A stretch of DNA of 8,876 nucleotides from Deltaproteobacteria bacterium (GTDB taxonomy: Bacteria; Desulfobacterota; Desulfarculia; Adiutricales; Adiutricaceae): NCBI GenBank assembly GCA_031279525.1, contig JAITIH010000093.1, forward strand, positions 1 to 8,876, written 5' to 3'. The position numbers were made by a program, and so were the translations under genes. Shown in pieces: positions 1 through 6,143 of the stretch. Under the pieces are notes generated by a model. That model was not told where the DNA came from, made no database searches, and saw nothing but the letters and a program-made list of their open reading frames with translations. Each line of letters begins with the position of its first letter. Position 1 is the stretch's first letter.

Positions 1-170
1 TGCCAGTCGACGGCCAAACGGCGATTTCGGGCTTTTTAGAAACTTCCAACACCGACGTGGCCATGGAAATGATAGGTCTCATCCTCAACAGTCGGGCTTA
101 TCAGGCTAACGTCAAACCCGTAAGCGCGGTCGACGACATGCTGGGAACCATCATTAACGTAAAAGTCTAA
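1..170 (+). CDS. Flagellar basal-body rod/hook-type protein, C-terminal fragment
   Basis: The reading frame is open from position 3 to a TAA at 168-170, and the 5' part lies outside the window. The 55 visible residues include SNTDVAMEMIGLILNSRAYQ, followed by ANVKPVSAVDDMLGTIINVK. This matches the C-terminal domain shared by axial flagellar proteins (FlgB/FlgC/FlgF/FlgG/FlgE family), with the typical N-x-D-x-x-x-E-M-x-x-x-I pattern, the RAYQAN motif and a DxML near the end. In that family this helix pairs with the N-terminal helix to build the coiled-coil core of the rod or hook in the periplasm. The ending resembles FlgG-like or small stand-alone rod C-terminal-domain proteins more than classical FlgC, but the paralogue cannot be settled from a fragment. 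It is followed by a possible terminator and is convergent with nadK. Confidence 0.85.
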   Translation, partial: PVDGQTAISGFLETSNTDVAMEMIGLILNSRAYQANVKPVSAVDDMLGTIINVKV

Positions 171-202
171 CCATTAAGCCCTTATTTGGCTAGATTTTTC
201 GA

Positions 203-229
203 TTGGCTCCCGCCAACGCCTGTTTTTTT
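203..229 (+). terminator. Possible intrinsic terminator after the flagellar gene
   Basis: TTGGC (203-207) and GCCAA (212-216) form a short stem with a 4-nt loop. A run of seven T follows at 223-229 after a 6-nt gap. The gap makes it non-ideal, but it lies only 33 nt past the stop codon. A second short stem, GGCCC-TTTT-GGGCC at 231-244, follows immediately and may add to it. Confidence 0.4.
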
Positions 230-566
230 AGGCCCTTTTGGGCCCCCTCGCCTTTTCTCGCCCTTTCGCGAACCTCAAGCGTAACTATAATAATACTACC
301 GGCATTGTCCCCTTAACCTAAAGTTTATGGGCGAGGCGGAGCTGAAAGGCCCTTAGCCAGGCCCTAAGGCCTAAGGCTTATCGGCTTAGTCTTAAGGCGG
401 CCCTTGGCTTCGGCGGGCCTTGGCCGCAAGGTCCCTTAAGCCTATGGGGCCGCAAGGCCGGCCCGGCTTAAGGGTCAATGCCTTTGGGAAGGCGGGATTT
501 GGCCAAAAAAGGCCTTAAGCTTTAGGTCGCGGCGTCCATTAAAGGGCGAGTTTAAGCCGGGCGCTT

Positions 567-631
567 AAAAAAAGCCCACCCCTTTTAGGCCCTAAAGCCA
601 GGGGGCCCGCCAGGCGGGCTAAACCGCCCGC
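567..631 (-). terminator. Possible terminator region for nadK
   Basis: Just beyond the nadK stop on the minus strand, GCGGGC/GCCCGC stems overlap (605-610, 614-619 and 626-631 can pair in two alternative ways). About 40 nt further on there is a run of seven T (A567-573 on the + strand). The T run does not directly follow the stem, so this is a weak call: the hairpins are certain, the terminator function is not. Confidence 0.3.
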
Positions 632-657
632 TAAGGCGAGCTCCCTAAAAAACCCAA

Positions 658-1500
658 TCAGCGTCTTTCGTCGTTGAAAAAACCTAGCTTGACCCTTAAG
701 GCGTCAAAGTATTGGCGATGGGGGTTATTGATGAGGCGAAGGGACGAGTTTGAGCGACCGACTTTGATCAGATCCCCGGGCTGGAGGGGCAGGTAGACCT
801 GGCCGTCGCCGGTCAGATGGGTGTCGGTGGCGTTTTTGTCGATGGAGACGTACAGCTCTAAGTCCAAGGGCAGGATGAGGGCGCGGCTGGAGAGGGTGAA
901 GGGACAGATGGGCGTGACGATGACCACCTCTAGGCTGTGGTAGACCACCGGCCCCCCGGCCGACAGGTTGTAGGCCGTGGACCCGGTGGGGGTGGCCAAG
1001 ATAAGGCCGTCGGCCCGAAAATTCCAGAAAGTCGAGCCGGCGATGCTCAGCTTAAGGTTCATGATCCTAGACAGGGCCCCCTTGTTGATGACGGCGTCGT
1101 TATACACCGTAAAGGTGGCTAGGCGCTCGTCGTCGCGGGCGACCTCAATGTCCAGGGCTTGGCGGGTCTCGATCTCGGCTTGGCCGTTGAGGGCTTTTTC
1201 CAGGATCTCGTTGAACCAGACGGGATCCACCTCGGCCAGAAAGCCAACGCTGCCCAGGTTAACCCCTAAAATCGGCGTGCCGCCCAGGCCCCAGGCCCTA
1301 GAGGAGTACAGAAGGGTCCCGTCGCCGCCAATGGAAATGACCAAAACCGGCTGAAAATCCGCCGGGGCCTTTTGCCTGACCCCGTCAAAGTCGGAAATCT
1401 CCCTAAATATTCGGTATTCGCCTTTTAGTTTGGCCACGGTCTGGTCGGCTAGCGCCGCGGCTAGGGGGTCGTTCTTGTGGATGATGACCAAATCCGGCAA
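658..1500 (-). CDS. nadK: NAD kinase
   Basis: This enzyme phosphorylates NAD to NADP with ATP (or polyphosphate) in the cytosol. Numbering from the preferred start, the GGDG motif that binds the nucleotide is at residues 58-61 (within ISIGGDGTLLYSSR). The YNDAVINKG motif is at about 133-141, ADGLILATPTGSTAYNLSAG at about 163-182, and GDGQ at 231-234. These are the conserved blocks of the family in the right order. Two starts compete. The frame extends to a TTG at 1561-1563 (301 aa), but that TTG has no evident ribosome binding site. A TTG at 1498-1500 is preceded by GGAG with a 6-nt spacer (GGAGAAAAAA) and gives MPDLVIIHKND, the usual NadK N-terminus, with 280 aa (E. coli 292). A third TTG at 1531-1533 has AGAAAGGG upstream. 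The gene is monocistronic as far as visible, and no clear promoter was found in the low-complexity sequence upstream. Confidence 0.93.
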   Translation of the reverse strand: MPDLVIIHKNDPLAAALADQTVAKLKGEYRIFREISDFDGVRQKAPADFQPVLVISIGGDGTLLYSSRAWGLGGTPILGVNLGSVGFLAEVDPVWFNEILEKALNGQAEIETRQALDIEVARDDERLATFTVYNDAVINKGALSRIMNLKLSIAGSTFWNFRADGLILATPTGSTAYNLSAGGPVVYHSLEVVIVTPICPFTLSSRALILPLDLELYVSIDKNATDTHLTGDGQVYLPLQPGDLIKVGRSNSSLRLINNPHRQYFDALRVKLGFFNDERR

Positions 1501-1563
1501 TTTTTTCTCCAGGCGCCAGGCGAATGGGGACAAAATAGCCCTTTCTCGCGGGAAAACAAGCAA

Positions 1564-2156
1564 AAAACGGAACTTTAGTTAGGGCATGTTAGCATATCCA
1601 GTAAGTTCCGACAATCAAGGCCCATAGGCCGCGGGGCCTATGGCGGCCGCCTCGCCAACGCGTCTAGAGGGTCGCTTAAAGCCTAAATTAGGGGCCCTTA
1701 GCCGAGCCCTTAAGGCGTCTATGGGGGCGGCCTTTGGGCTTTAGCCGCCTAAATAAGCCAAAAAAAAATGGCCAAAAAGGCGGGCCCAAAGGGCCTTAGG
1801 GCTTAAGGCAAAAAAGGGCCAAAAAGCGGCTCTGGCCCTAAAAGGGCTCTATCGCCCTAAGGCCTAAAAGCCTCGAAAAAACCCTAAGGGCGGCCCTCTA
1901 ACCTGGGGCGGCCTTCTAACCAGGGCCGCCTTCTAACCAGGGCGGCCCTCTAACTTGGGGCGGCCTTCTAACCAGGGCGGCCCTCTAACCTGGGGCGGCC
2001 TTCTAACTTGGGGCGGCCCTAAGCAGGGAGGCTCTCTAACCAGAGCGGCCCTTGGCTAGGGGCCTGGGGCTAAGTCTAAGGCGGGTCGGCCTAAGCGCGG
2101 TTTTAGGCCTTCGGGCGCAACCAATGACAAAATGTAGTTTAAAGTATAGTAATCCG
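1564..2156. other. Intergenic spacer upstream of nadK, repeat-bearing
   Basis: This is a divergent spacer between nadK and the 2157 promoter. The first 320 bp are low-complexity sequence of CCTAAGG/GGCC words with A-rich patches (for example the A9 run near 1763). The next 170 bp are the tandem repeat listed separately. A frame open from 2052 to 2264 has no ribosome binding site and no recognisable protein. No gene is called here. Confidence 0.6.
1888..2059. repeat. 17-18-bp tandem repeat (minisatellite), about 9-10 units
   Basis: The unit is GGGCGGCCYTCTAACCA or its 18-nt variant ending in CTG/TTG. Units start near 1888, 1906, 1923, 1940, 1958, 1975, 1993, 2011 (degenerate), 2026 and 2043 (degenerate). 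The middle units differ at one or two positions, mainly CCCTC versus CCTTC and ACCA versus ACCTG/ACTTG. The units abut with no unique spacers, which excludes a CRISPR array. Unit sizes mix 17 and 18 nt and no long frame crosses the array, so it is not a coding repeat. Such arrays change copy number by slippage. Confidence 0.9.
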
Positions 2157-2185
2157 TTGCCAGGGGAAGTTCAAGGGGTTATAAT
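2157..2185 (+). promoter_or_regulatory. Sigma-70-type promoter
   Basis: TTGCCA (2157-2162) is followed by a 17-nt spacer and a perfect TATAAT (2180-2185) in a locally AT-rich patch. The predicted transcription start is near 2191-2192. It is the best candidate promoter for the downstream hydrolase gene, although it would give a leader of about 285 nt containing a terminator. Confidence 0.7.
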
Positions 2186-2191
2186 AAAATG

Positions 2192-2326
2192 GCTTGTTAT
2201 AGGAAAAAGCCTTTCTTCCTTAGGTTTAGGCTTCCCAAAGTCCGCCTTGGCTAGGGAAGTCTAAAGTTTGGCTTCGCCTCGCCATGACTATGAGCCGCCT
2301 AAGGCCCGCCGAAAGCGGGCTCTTTT
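2192..2326 (+). ncRNA. Candidate small RNA or attenuated leader
   Basis: The segment is bounded by a near-consensus promoter and an intrinsic terminator, giving a predicted RNA of about 135 nt with no convincing open frame. A 5' hairpin pairs GGCTT (2191-2195) with AAGCC (2207-2211). A central 12-bp stem pairs 2225-2236 (TTTAGGCTTCCC) with 2254-2265 (GGGAAGTCTAAA), with a single G-U wobble and a 17-nt loop. The terminator stem closes the 3' end. I do not recognise it as 6S, SRP, tmRNA, RNase P RNA or a riboswitch class I know. It may act as a free small RNA or as a leader controlling read-through into the hydrolase gene. Everything beyond the base pairing is inference. Confidence 0.4.
2304..2326 (+). 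terminator. Intrinsic terminator inside the hydrolase leader
   Basis: GCCCGC (2304-2309) pairs with GCGGGC (2315-2320) around the loop CGAAA, directly followed by TCTTTT. It lies about 130 nt after the predicted transcription start and 150 nt before the hydrolase ATG, so it either ends a small RNA or works as an attenuator. Confidence 0.6.
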
Positions 2327-2351
2327 GGGCGCGCTTAAAGGGCGACCCTCT

Positions 2352-2453
2352 AAAGGGCCCTTTCGCCCGAAGTTAGGGCGCCGTCCAGCGAGGGAGGGCT
2401 TTTTTAGCGAACGAATAAGGGCTCGCTTTCGCGCCGTCGCTCATCGCGACGGC
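2352..2453 (+). promoter_or_regulatory. Structured untranslated region before the hydrolase gene
   Basis: A perfect 12-bp palindrome, AAAGGGCCCTTT, lies at 2352-2363. It can also sit inside a larger fold in which GGGCGA (2340-2345) pairs with TCGCCC (2363-2368). A perfect 8-bp hairpin (GCCGTCGC 2433-2440, loop TCATC, GCGACGGC 2446-2453) ends 8 nt before the ribosome binding site. A 72-codon frame starting at 2268 runs through this region, but it lacks a ribosome binding site and resembles no protein I know. Confidence 0.4.
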
Positions 2454-2476
2454 CACAAAGGCGAGAGGGGATATAT

Positions 2477-3175
2477 ATGCATTTAACCGATGGGGTTTAC
2501 TTTTACGCTAGTCCTGGTGGGATGGATTTCTCCGGCGACCTTTGCTCCAATGCTATCGTTTTGAAAGGCCCCACCAAACTGGTGGTCGTCGACCCCGGGA
2601 CCTTAAAACGGTTACCTGACCTAAAGGCCCAGATGATCGACGATGGCCTTAATCCAGCCGACATAGAAAGCGTCGTCTTAACCCACTCCCATCCGGATCA
2701 CATCGAGTCGGCCCCTGAGCTGGCCGCCAAATACGGGGCCCGCCTGTACATCTCCCGGATCGAGCGGGAGTTTTTGCTGGAGACGGCCGAGATTTTTTTC
2801 ACCAGTTACGTTCGGCCCGGGCCAGACGTGGTCTTCGACCTCTGCGACGAGGGGCCTTTAATCGCCTCGGGCGTTGAGTTAAGACTCATCTCGTCCCCAG
2901 GGCACACCCCGGGCAGTTTAAGCGTCTACGTTCCCCAAGCCCGCCTTCTCATGACCGGGGACCTGTTTTTCCCGGGCACCATCGGGGCCATCGACCTGCC
3001 AGGCGGTTGCCCTGGGGATATGTACAAAAGCGTGGCCCGCTTAAGGGACCTAGGGGGCGTGGCCAAGGTTCTGTGCGGGCACGGGCCGGCTATCATCGAC
3101 CGGTACATGATCATCCAAAATTACCGGGCCTTGTTCGCGGAAATCGCGGCTAAAAAGGCGGCTGGGATCGTCTAG
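2477..3175 (+). CDS. MBL-fold metallo-hydrolase
   Basis: This is a 232-aa protein of the metallo-beta-lactamase superfamily, glyoxalase II-like branch. The zinc motif THSHPDH gives H70, H72, D74 and H75. H143 lies in SSPGHTPGS, D162 in TGDLFF and H202 in LCGHGP, so the full set of metal ligands for a dinuclear site is present. The N-terminal half has the expected VVVDPGT turn (36-42). No signal peptide or membrane segment is seen, so it is likely cytosolic. Family members hydrolyse thioesters, lactones, phosphodiesters or other substrates, and the sequence does not decide which. The ATG at 2477 is supported by GAGAGGGG (2463-2470) with a 6-nt spacer. It is a single gene, convergent with the HU gene. 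The nearest good promoter is at 2157-2185, and the intervening terminator suggests conditional read-through. Confidence 0.9.
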   Translation: MHLTDGVYFYASPGGMDFSGDLCSNAIVLKGPTKLVVVDPGTLKRLPDLKAQMIDDGLNPADIESVVLTHSHPDHIESAPELAAKYGARLYISRIEREFLLETAEIFFTSYVRPGPDVVFDLCDEGPLIASGVELRLISSPGHTPGSLSVYVPQARLLMTGDLFFPGTIGAIDLPGGCPGDMYKSVARLRDLGGVAKVLCGHGPAIIDRYMIIQNYRALFAEIAAKKAAGIV

Positions 3176-3188
3176 GGCGAGCCTTCCT

Positions 3189-3225
3189 CCGGGGGCGCCG
3201 GGAGCCGCCAAAAGGCGCCGCCCGG
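3189..3225. repeat. Strong inverted repeat after the hydrolase gene
   Basis: CCGGG plus GGCGCC (3189-3199) pairs with GGCGCC plus CCCGG (3214-3219, 3221-3225), an 11-bp stem with one bulged G and a 14-nt loop. It begins 14 nt after the stop codon. There is no T run, so it may be a transcript-stabilising 3' hairpin or part of a Rho-dependent end rather than a classical terminator. Confidence 0.6.
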
Positions 3226-3314
3226 GCCTTGGCCATGGCCTTATGGTCGACGAACGATCGGTAAAATCGGGAGCGTTTGGCGAAAGGGCGGCCTAAGGCG
3301 GCTAAGGCGCGGGT

Positions 3315-3331
3315 AAAAACTAAGAGTTTTT
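3315..3331. repeat. AT-rich perfect inverted repeat between convergent genes
   Basis: AAAAACT, AAG, AGTTTTT forms a 7-bp stem with a 3-nt loop. T-rich on both strands, it sits in the convergent spacer and could act weakly as a bidirectional terminator, but the stem is A-T rich. The rest of the 3176-3512 gap shows no gene. Confidence 0.4.
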
Positions 3332-3409
3332 GGAATTAAAAGGCTAAGGAAAGACGACGGCCAGGGCCAGGGCCCAGATCAAAGGGGCCAACCCAATCGG
3401 ATGGAGTCG

Positions 3410-3433
3410 AAAACCGCCATTTTGGGTAGGCGG
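3410..3433 (-). terminator. Likely intrinsic terminator of the HU gene
   Basis: Read on the minus strand, CCGCC (3433-3429), a 10-nt loop and GGCGG (3418-3414) are followed by TTTT (3413-3410). It lies about 80 nt past the HU stop codon. The stem is short (5 bp) but fully G-C. Confidence 0.5.
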
Positions 3434-3512
3434 CTTTCGGCTCCGCGCATTCCGGTAAACTAGCTCGCGAGGCTAAGGGCAGGCCTTAAAGCTTTTTTGG
3501 GGTGAAGGGGTA

Positions 3513-3785
3513 TCAGGCGAAATTCTCCTTAACGGATTTAGACGGCTTAAACGTCAGGGCGTTGTGGGCCTTGACTTTGACTTGTTCGCCAGTCTGGGGA
3601 TTGCGGCAGGTTCTTTTCGCCCGCCGAACCAGATGAAAAACGCCAAGGCCGGCTAAAGCGAAACGCTTTTCCTTCTTAACGGTCTTCAGAATGGCGCCAA
3701 CGAGGCCATCAATGACAGTCTTGGTGGCCGCTTGGCTAATGCCGGACTCCTCGGCCAACTTGGCGATCAACTCGGTCTTCTTCAT
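3513..3785 (-). CDS. HU/IHF-family DNA-binding protein
   Basis: A 90-aa histone-like protein that bends and compacts DNA as a dimer. The sequence follows the HU fold: the helical dimerisation part is MKKTELIAKLAEESGISQAA and following to about residue 40, then GLGVF (46-50, usually GFGTF). The DNA-intercalating arm has RNPQTG at 61-66 with the key P63, and the C-terminus is basic (FKPSKSVKENF). The length is standard. The start is the ATG at 3783-3785, preceded by AAGGAGG with an 8-nt spacer. An in-frame upstream start at 3824 would add 13 residues (MWGQALFLKEDIC) foreign to the family, so it is rejected. Differences from the usual motif (L47, V49, C60 before RNPQTG) are mild. HU versus IHF subunit cannot be decided with certainty, but HU fits better. 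Expression probably starts from the promoter near 4142-4114 or a weaker one nearer the gene. Confidence 0.93.
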   Translation of the reverse strand: MKKTELIAKLAEESGISQAATKTVIDGLVGAILKTVKKEKRFALAGLGVFHLVRRAKRTCRNPQTGEQVKVKAHNALTFKPSKSVKENFA

Positions 3786-3947
3786 GCAGATATCCTCCTT
3801 CAGGAAAAGCGCTTGGCCCCACACGGGGCGACAAGGTCAATAGCCCACATAGGCTAGACAACGAAAGGCTCCCTCGCCAGAAGGTCGCCCTAACCACTGT
3901 GAAATTTTAAACGGAAAAGGTTTTTGGCCAGCGATTTAAGACCCTTG

Positions 3948-3975
3948 GTCGGCCCGCTTAGAAAGCTTAGCCGAC
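3948..3975 (-). promoter_or_regulatory. Hairpin in the predicted HU leader
   Basis: Read on the minus strand, GTCGGC and GCCGAC (ends at 3975 and 3948) enclose an inner GCTT/AAGC stem, giving a two-tier stem-loop. Neighbouring segments can also pair: ATTGGC 3978-3983 with GCCAAT 4012-4017, CCCC/GGGG at 3817-3828, and TAGCC/GGCTA at 3841-3856. The predicted HU leader is therefore long (about 320 nt) and structured. No known riboswitch or ribosomal-leader motif is recognised. Confidence 0.35.
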
Positions 3976-4048
3976 GGATTGGCGCCTGGTTCCATCGAGC
4001 CTTTAGCGGGGGCCAATGGGGAATCTGGCTAAACGTCGCCCCTGAAGT

Positions 4049-4062
4049 TTGATTTAAATCAA
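4049..4062. promoter_or_regulatory. Perfect FNR-type binding palindrome
   Basis: TTGAT-TTAA-ATCAA is an exact match to the FNR consensus TTGAT-N4-ATCAA and is fully palindromic over 14 bp. Flanking GAAG (4044-4047) and CTTC (4065-4068) extend the symmetry. FNR-type regulators are oxygen-sensing members of the CRP/FNR family. For a minus-strand start near 4014 the site would be centred at about -41.5 (class II activator position). Relative to the 4142-4114 promoter it lies about 45-58 nt downstream of the start, a repressing position. Binding itself is inference. Confidence 0.5.
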
Positions 4063-4113
4063 GCCTTCAACCCCTAAGAACCATTTTTTTTCAGCCTATC
4101 CTAAATCAAGCCA

Positions 4114-4142
4114 ATAATAATCAACAAAATTATGTCTGTCAA
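4114..4142 (-). promoter_or_regulatory. Sigma-70-type promoter toward the HU gene
   Basis: Read on the minus strand, a perfect TTGACA (4142-4137) is followed by a 17-nt spacer and TATTAT (4119-4114), in the most AT-rich part of the area. The predicted start is near 4107, giving a leader of about 320 nt before the HU ATG. On the other strand a weaker TTCAGC-N17-AATAAT (4090-4118) overlaps it, so the site might be bidirectional, but no gene follows on the plus strand. Confidence 0.65.
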
Positions 4143-4666
4143 CTTTTTTTGAAGGCAAAAGGCAATTTATTTTCTGGGATTTGCCCTTGGCCAGGCGATA
4201 TTCCGCCAAATTCCCTAAGTTTTGGGTCCGCTAGGGGCCGCGCGGTCGGGGCCAGCGAGCCGATTAGGCGGCGATTTGGGCGGCTTGAGGGTCCCGGTGG
4301 GCCTTATGGCGTTCAAAAATTTGAACAAAAAAAAGAATTTTTTGGAATTTTCCCAGGAATTTCCCTATTCTTGGCGGTTTTGGTTCTGAAATTGCATGGA
4401 CCTAAAAGGCAAATTTAAGGCGCCAGGGTGGGGCCTTAAGAAGGGAAAATGTATTTTTGTCGCCCCAAAAAAGGCTTATCCGCCGCCCAAAAATAGGAAT
4501 GAGGCCCGTTTTGGGCGTATTAAGCGCCATAAAGGGGACTCCGCCAGGCTAAACCAAAAAAGCGCTCGCCCCAAAAGCCGAGACATTTGGCGGAAAAATA
4601 GTTTTCTTCCAAATTTTAGGCCCTTACGGGCGCTTAGGGCTTAGGGCAGGGTTTTATGGGCCAATG
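4143..4666. other. Gene-free stretch with a few palindromes
   Basis: Two frames are open here (4149-4418 starting at TTG, and 4396-4644 starting at ATG). Neither has a ribosome binding site, a recognisable domain or family-like composition; the second is simply Lys/Arg/Pro-rich. A perfect 16-bp inverted repeat, GTTCAAA-AA-TTTGAAC, lies at 4311-4326 and is followed by A8 and T6 runs. I regard the stretch as non-coding. Confidence 0.5.
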
Positions 4667-4692
4667 GGGCGAGGGTTTAAACGCCCTTTTTT
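4667..4692 (+). terminator. Orphan intrinsic terminator
   Basis: GGGCG (4667-4671), a 10-nt loop and CGCCC (4682-4686) are directly followed by six T (4687-4692). There is no convincing plus-strand gene upstream back to 3175, so what it terminates is unknown. A + transcript from the AT-rich 4090-4118 area is one possibility. Confidence 0.5.
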
Positions 4693-4938
4693 GGCTTCGA
4701 AAAAAAATAGCCGTAATGGCCGGCTTTGGGTTCTAAATTTTTATCTACGTAGAGTTTTTTCCCCTAAGCCGTCTTTTAAGGTCCGCCGTTCGGCTGGCCT
4801 TCGGGCTAGGCGGGGCCCTTGACTTTCGGTTGGCCGAGGCTTTAGGCGGCGAGGTTTACGGTCGCCCTCCAGCATTACGGCTCAGGCGAAGCTTAGACCT
4901 AAAGGCCTGGTCCAAGGGAGCGCAAGGCCTATGGCGGA

Positions 4939-5185
4939 TCGACGAAGCTTTTATAGAGGAGGTTTAGGGCGGGGACGGGTTTGAAGGCCGTCAAGGCTTA
5001 TGGCTGGCCCCAAGGCTTAAAGCCGGCGGCTTATGGCTGGACGGGCTTAGGCTTAGGCCTGGCTTAAGGACCCTTAGGGCCCAGGGCGGCTCGGCGAAGC
5101 TTTAAAAGGGCGAGGCTTAGGGCCGGGTGGGTTCGGCTTAAAGGCCGTCAAGGCTTATGGCTGGCCCCAAGGCATAAAGCTGGCG
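4939..5185 (+). repeat. Pair of long imperfect direct repeats, about 150-157 bp apart
   Basis: The segment 4939-5030 recurs at about 5092-5185. The best-conserved core, starting GGCCGTCAAGGCTTATGG, is at 4986 and 5143 (offset 157 bp) and is identical for about 31 nt. Before it, GACGAAGCTTTTATAG corresponds to GGCGAAGCTTTAAAAG with small indels. This is a segmental duplication within the larger repeat field. Confidence 0.75.
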
Positions 5186-5324
5186 ACTTAGGGTTGGCCC
5201 CAAGGCGTCTAGCTTAGCGAGACTTAGAACTGGGCAAGATTTACGGTCGATTTATGGCCTAAGCGCCGAGCCAAGGCTTACGGCGGCTGGGCTAGGCGTA
5301 TGGATGGGTAGGTTAATGGCGGCT

Positions 5325-5398
5325 GGGCAAGGCTTAAAGCTGGTTAAGGCTTACGGCGGCCGGGCGAGGCTTAAAGCTGGTTAAGGCTTACGGCGGCT
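5325..5398 (+). repeat. Two tandem copies of a 37-bp unit
   Basis: The unit begins GGGCAAGGCTTAAAGCTGG and continues to TTACGGCGGC. Copy 1 is 5325-5361 and copy 2 is 5362-5398, differing at two positions. A diverged third copy is near 5474-5506 (GAGCGAGGCTTAAAGCTGG). It suggests the field grew by tandem duplication of a 37-bp (about 18+19) unit. Confidence 0.8.
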
Positions 5399-6143
5399 TA
5401 AGTTAAGGTTTGGAGGCGGTCTTTAGGCTAATGGCGGTTGGGTTAGGCGCCTGGCCGTTAAGGCTTACGGCTGAGCGAGGCTTAAAGCTGGCCAAGGCTT
5501 ACGGCGCAAGGCCTGGCTTATAGGCGGCCTAAGGCTTATGGCTGGGTCCATCCCCGACCGCTGGGCGAGGCTTTGAGCCTGGCGAAGATTAGAGCGGGCC
5601 AGACTTAAGGCGGGGCCAGGGCCTATGGCTGGGTAGGCTTAAGGCGGCTAGTCGAGGCCCGCGGCTAGTCGACTCCCTCGACCAGGCGAGGCTTAGGCCT
5701 GGCCAAGGCTTAGCGGCGGTTTAGGCTTATGGAGCCTTGGGCTTAAGCCTAAACGCTCACGCTGAGGCTTAACGGAGGCCAAGGCCTATGGCGGCGGAGC
5801 TTGGCGTAGGGGTGGACTAGGATTATGGCTGGTCGGCTTTTGGCGGGGTCGGCTGGCGACCGCGGGCCAAGGCCTATGGAGGCTGGGTCAGGCTTTAGGG
5901 GGCTGAGTCAAAAGCCGAAAGAGAAGGCCAAGGCTAATGGCCTTAAGGTCTATGGCCGGCCATAGGTCAAAGGCTGGCCAGAGGCCAATGGCCGCGTTTG
6001 GCCCACGGGTGGCTAAGGCGGTTGGCTTAGGGCGAGAAGAGGTTGAGGCTCTAAGTCGCCCGACGACGCGTCCCTTAGGGCTTGGCCTTAGCGCTAGGCG
6101 AGGCGCGACCTAAGGGGCTTTAGCGAAGCCATGGCAGGCTAAG

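Larger units (their letters stand above)
171..657. other. Convergent intergenic spacer, no gene seen
   Basis: This 487-bp gap lies between the convergent flagellar and nadK genes. It is low-complexity, built from CCTAAGG, CTTAAGG, GGCC and AAGGC words, with stop codons in all frames. An AT-rich patch at 281-296 contains TATAAT on the + strand and TATAGT on the - strand, but without a good -35 or an obvious downstream gene. I see no coding or RNA-gene signature. Confidence 0.6.
4850..6060 (+). repeat. Strand-biased degenerate repeat field
   Basis: This is about 1.2 kb of degenerate repeats around AAGGCTTAYGGCKGG. By eye GGCTTA occurs about 27 times on the + strand and its complement TAAGCC only two or three times, so the field is strongly oriented and G-over-C skewed. 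Copies recur at roughly 18-20 and 37 bp. Stop codons fill all six frames and no open frame above about 60 codons exists from 4645 to 6200. The only nested structure clear enough to list is the pair of direct repeats given separately. No RNA family or transposon end is recognised. Confidence 0.75.

Noticed and set aside
281..296. Promoter-like TATAAT/TATAGT patch sharing the word TATAGTTACG with 8060-8069
   Set aside because: No good -35 at proper spacing on the + strand, only a partial one on the - strand, and no gene downstream in either direction. A shared 10-bp AT-rich word can be chance.
1888..2059. CRISPR array
   Set aside because: Repeats of 17-18 bp abut directly without unique spacers, and no cas gene is present.
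2268..2486. 72-codon frame overlapping the hydrolase start
   Set aside because: It starts at a TTG without a ribosome binding site, runs through the terminator and hairpins, and overlaps the well-supported ATG at 2477.
4396..4644. 82-codon plus-strand frame starting with ATG
   Set aside because: No ribosome binding site and no recognisable fold. Its Lys/Arg/Pro-rich composition is what the local low-complexity DNA would give in any frame.
5041..5062. Telomere-like TTAGGC repeats
   Set aside because: Only two tandem copies of the word occur, by chance inside the GGCTTA-rich field. There is nothing else telomeric.
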